Of a stretch of 64,000 nt of DNA, positions 63,289 to 64,000 are shown in pieces. The DNA lies in the NCBI GenBank assembly GCA_033064195.1, contig JARBJD010000165.1, positions 97,119 through 161,118 of the forward strand. Reading direction: 5' to 3'. The notes beneath the pieces are model-generated. The model was given only the letters and a program-made list of their open reading frames with translations, did not search any database and was not told the origin of the DNA. Origin of the DNA: Blattamonas nauphoetae. Its lineage: Eukaryota > Preaxostyla > Oxymonadida. Position 1 is the stretch's first letter. Every line of letters begins with the position of its first letter. The position numbers and the translations under genes are program-made.

Positions 63289-64000
63289 ATGAAAGTATCA
63301 GATCAAATCAATCAAAACCAACATCGACATTAATTGAGCAAATCGAAGTGCAATCATATCTGCCGAAACAGTGGGATTCAGAACCTCATGTGTATTCAAT
63401 CCAAGAAGTGCATCCAACAAATCCTCCTATGCCATGTAGAATTGGAGATGAGATTGAAGTTCCATTGTGCTATGACGGACATGATGTGACTGAATTTGAA
63501 GAGTCATTTGCGTATTGATCTCACGATTTCCGTTCCGTATTACCAACCAACAATGGAGATGGTTCAGAGACCGCTGGAAGGTACGGAATGTTCTACGGAT
63601 ATAAGTCATCAGATGCAATTCGAGATATGAGACTCGTCGATAGTAAAGGAAACATCATTGACAATTCACTTCAGAATAATCATGTTCACGAATCATTTCT
63701 GTATCCACTTTCAAGTCTCATGAAGAGAAAACAATATGAAGCATTGCAACAGTCTTTTGGGAAAATGTTCAGAGAATGGATCCAAGTGTGTGGATTCTAT
63801 TTTGTTCCAATATTGCATGCGCCCAAGGACCATACACTGCTACGATTCCACTGGTTATTCCGTTTGTGAATCTACTTCCTCCTGAGTACCTTTGATCAGT
63901 ATCCGAATTCGATCTTCGGTAATTTACGTTTGAGATTTCATTTGACAACTGATTCGCTGGTTTATTGTCCCATTCGTGTTTCAACGGTTATTTTAAAAAG
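63289..64000 (+). pseudogene. Second capsid-like Polinton gene, broken, runs off the window
   Basis: Landmarks parallel those of the capsid gene before it: MFYGYKSSDAIRDMRLVDSK (compare IFVGLKHSASIFRDLTVLHN), NNHVHESFLYPLSSLMKRKQ (compare VSMESHIYNMIKPKS), and near the edge a segment with the FGxLR pattern (compare LFGDLKWSVHM). Its first part includes CRIGDEIEVPLCYDGHDVTE. So it is most likely a divergent second capsid protein. It has its own T-rich start motif. Truncated by the window. Confidence 0.5.

Larger units (their letters stand above)
40127..64000 (+). mobile_element. Polinton/Maverick, incomplete at the right edge, split by an insertion
   Basis: Fossil virus-like element. Parts, left to right: small ORF, protein-primed DNA polymerase B, integrase, small coiled-coil protein, packaging ATPase (opposite strand), 206-residue protein, foreign DNA (about 48.96-58.74 kb), two unidentified proteins, two small MAPG proteins, major capsid protein, second capsid-like gene. 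Integrase, family B polymerase, FtsK/HerA-type ATPase and double jelly-roll capsid together define Polintons. I did not find the maturation protease; it may lie to the right. Without the insertion at least 14 kb of element is present. It is broken, with about half a dozen breaks, but the polymerase is whole, so the element is fairly young. Terminal repeats cannot be assigned from this window. Confidence 0.9.

Overview
The window reads as nuclear DNA of a flagellate protist. Genes are mostly unbroken by introns, the few introns are short (34-75 nt), the standard stop codons are used, and mobile DNA is dense. The host protein families look like those I remember from the oxymonad Blattamonas nauphoetae (Metamonada, Preaxostyla): a multicopy armadillo-like family of unknown function, and secreted beta-helix surface proteins carrying a Cys-x4-Pro-Cys motif. 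The organism call is an inference from memory, not a search.

Layout. 1-13.7 kb (all minus strand): an intact but edge-truncated member of the multicopy family, an eIF4G-like translation factor, a very large type I membrane surface protein, and a shorter relative. 14-24.1 kb: remains of three more copies of the multicopy family, cut by at least three transposons (a 377-bp MITE, a mariner with 354-bp inverted repeats, an 860-bp MITE), with a 924-bp palindromic element beside them. The intact paralogue at 1-2.6 kb lets two of the insertion sites be resolved to the base. 24.4-27.1 kb: a fresh foldback element with 508-bp arms has landed in the last codons of a surface protein gene and replaced what reads as its GPI-anchor signal. 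28-36.4 kb: simple repeats, a pogo/Tigger transposon inserted in a local repeat family, a long stretch with no recognisable gene, and a decayed proline-rich gene. 36.4-40.1 kb: AT-rich non-coding DNA.

40.1 kb to beyond the right edge: a Polinton/Maverick, with protein-primed DNA polymerase B, integrase, packaging ATPase, small virion-type proteins and two tandem major-capsid-like genes. It is a fossil with roughly half a dozen breaks, but most frames are still long, so it is fairly young. Ten of its plus-strand genes share a T-rich motif, TTTTTATTTT, ending a few bases before the ATG. Its middle is split by about 9.8 kb of unrelated DNA (about 49.0-58.7 kb) holding a 1.8-kb minisatellite of 27-bp units and a 4.48-kb Mutator-like element (11-bp target duplication, about 420-bp inverted repeats) whose interior is gene pieces rather than a transposase, as in Pack-MULEs.

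The most notable observations are the uniform Polinton promoter motif, the HNH-type domain inside the polymerase, the two capsid-like genes, the Pack-MULE-like element, and the transposon that swapped a surface protein's C-terminal anchor.
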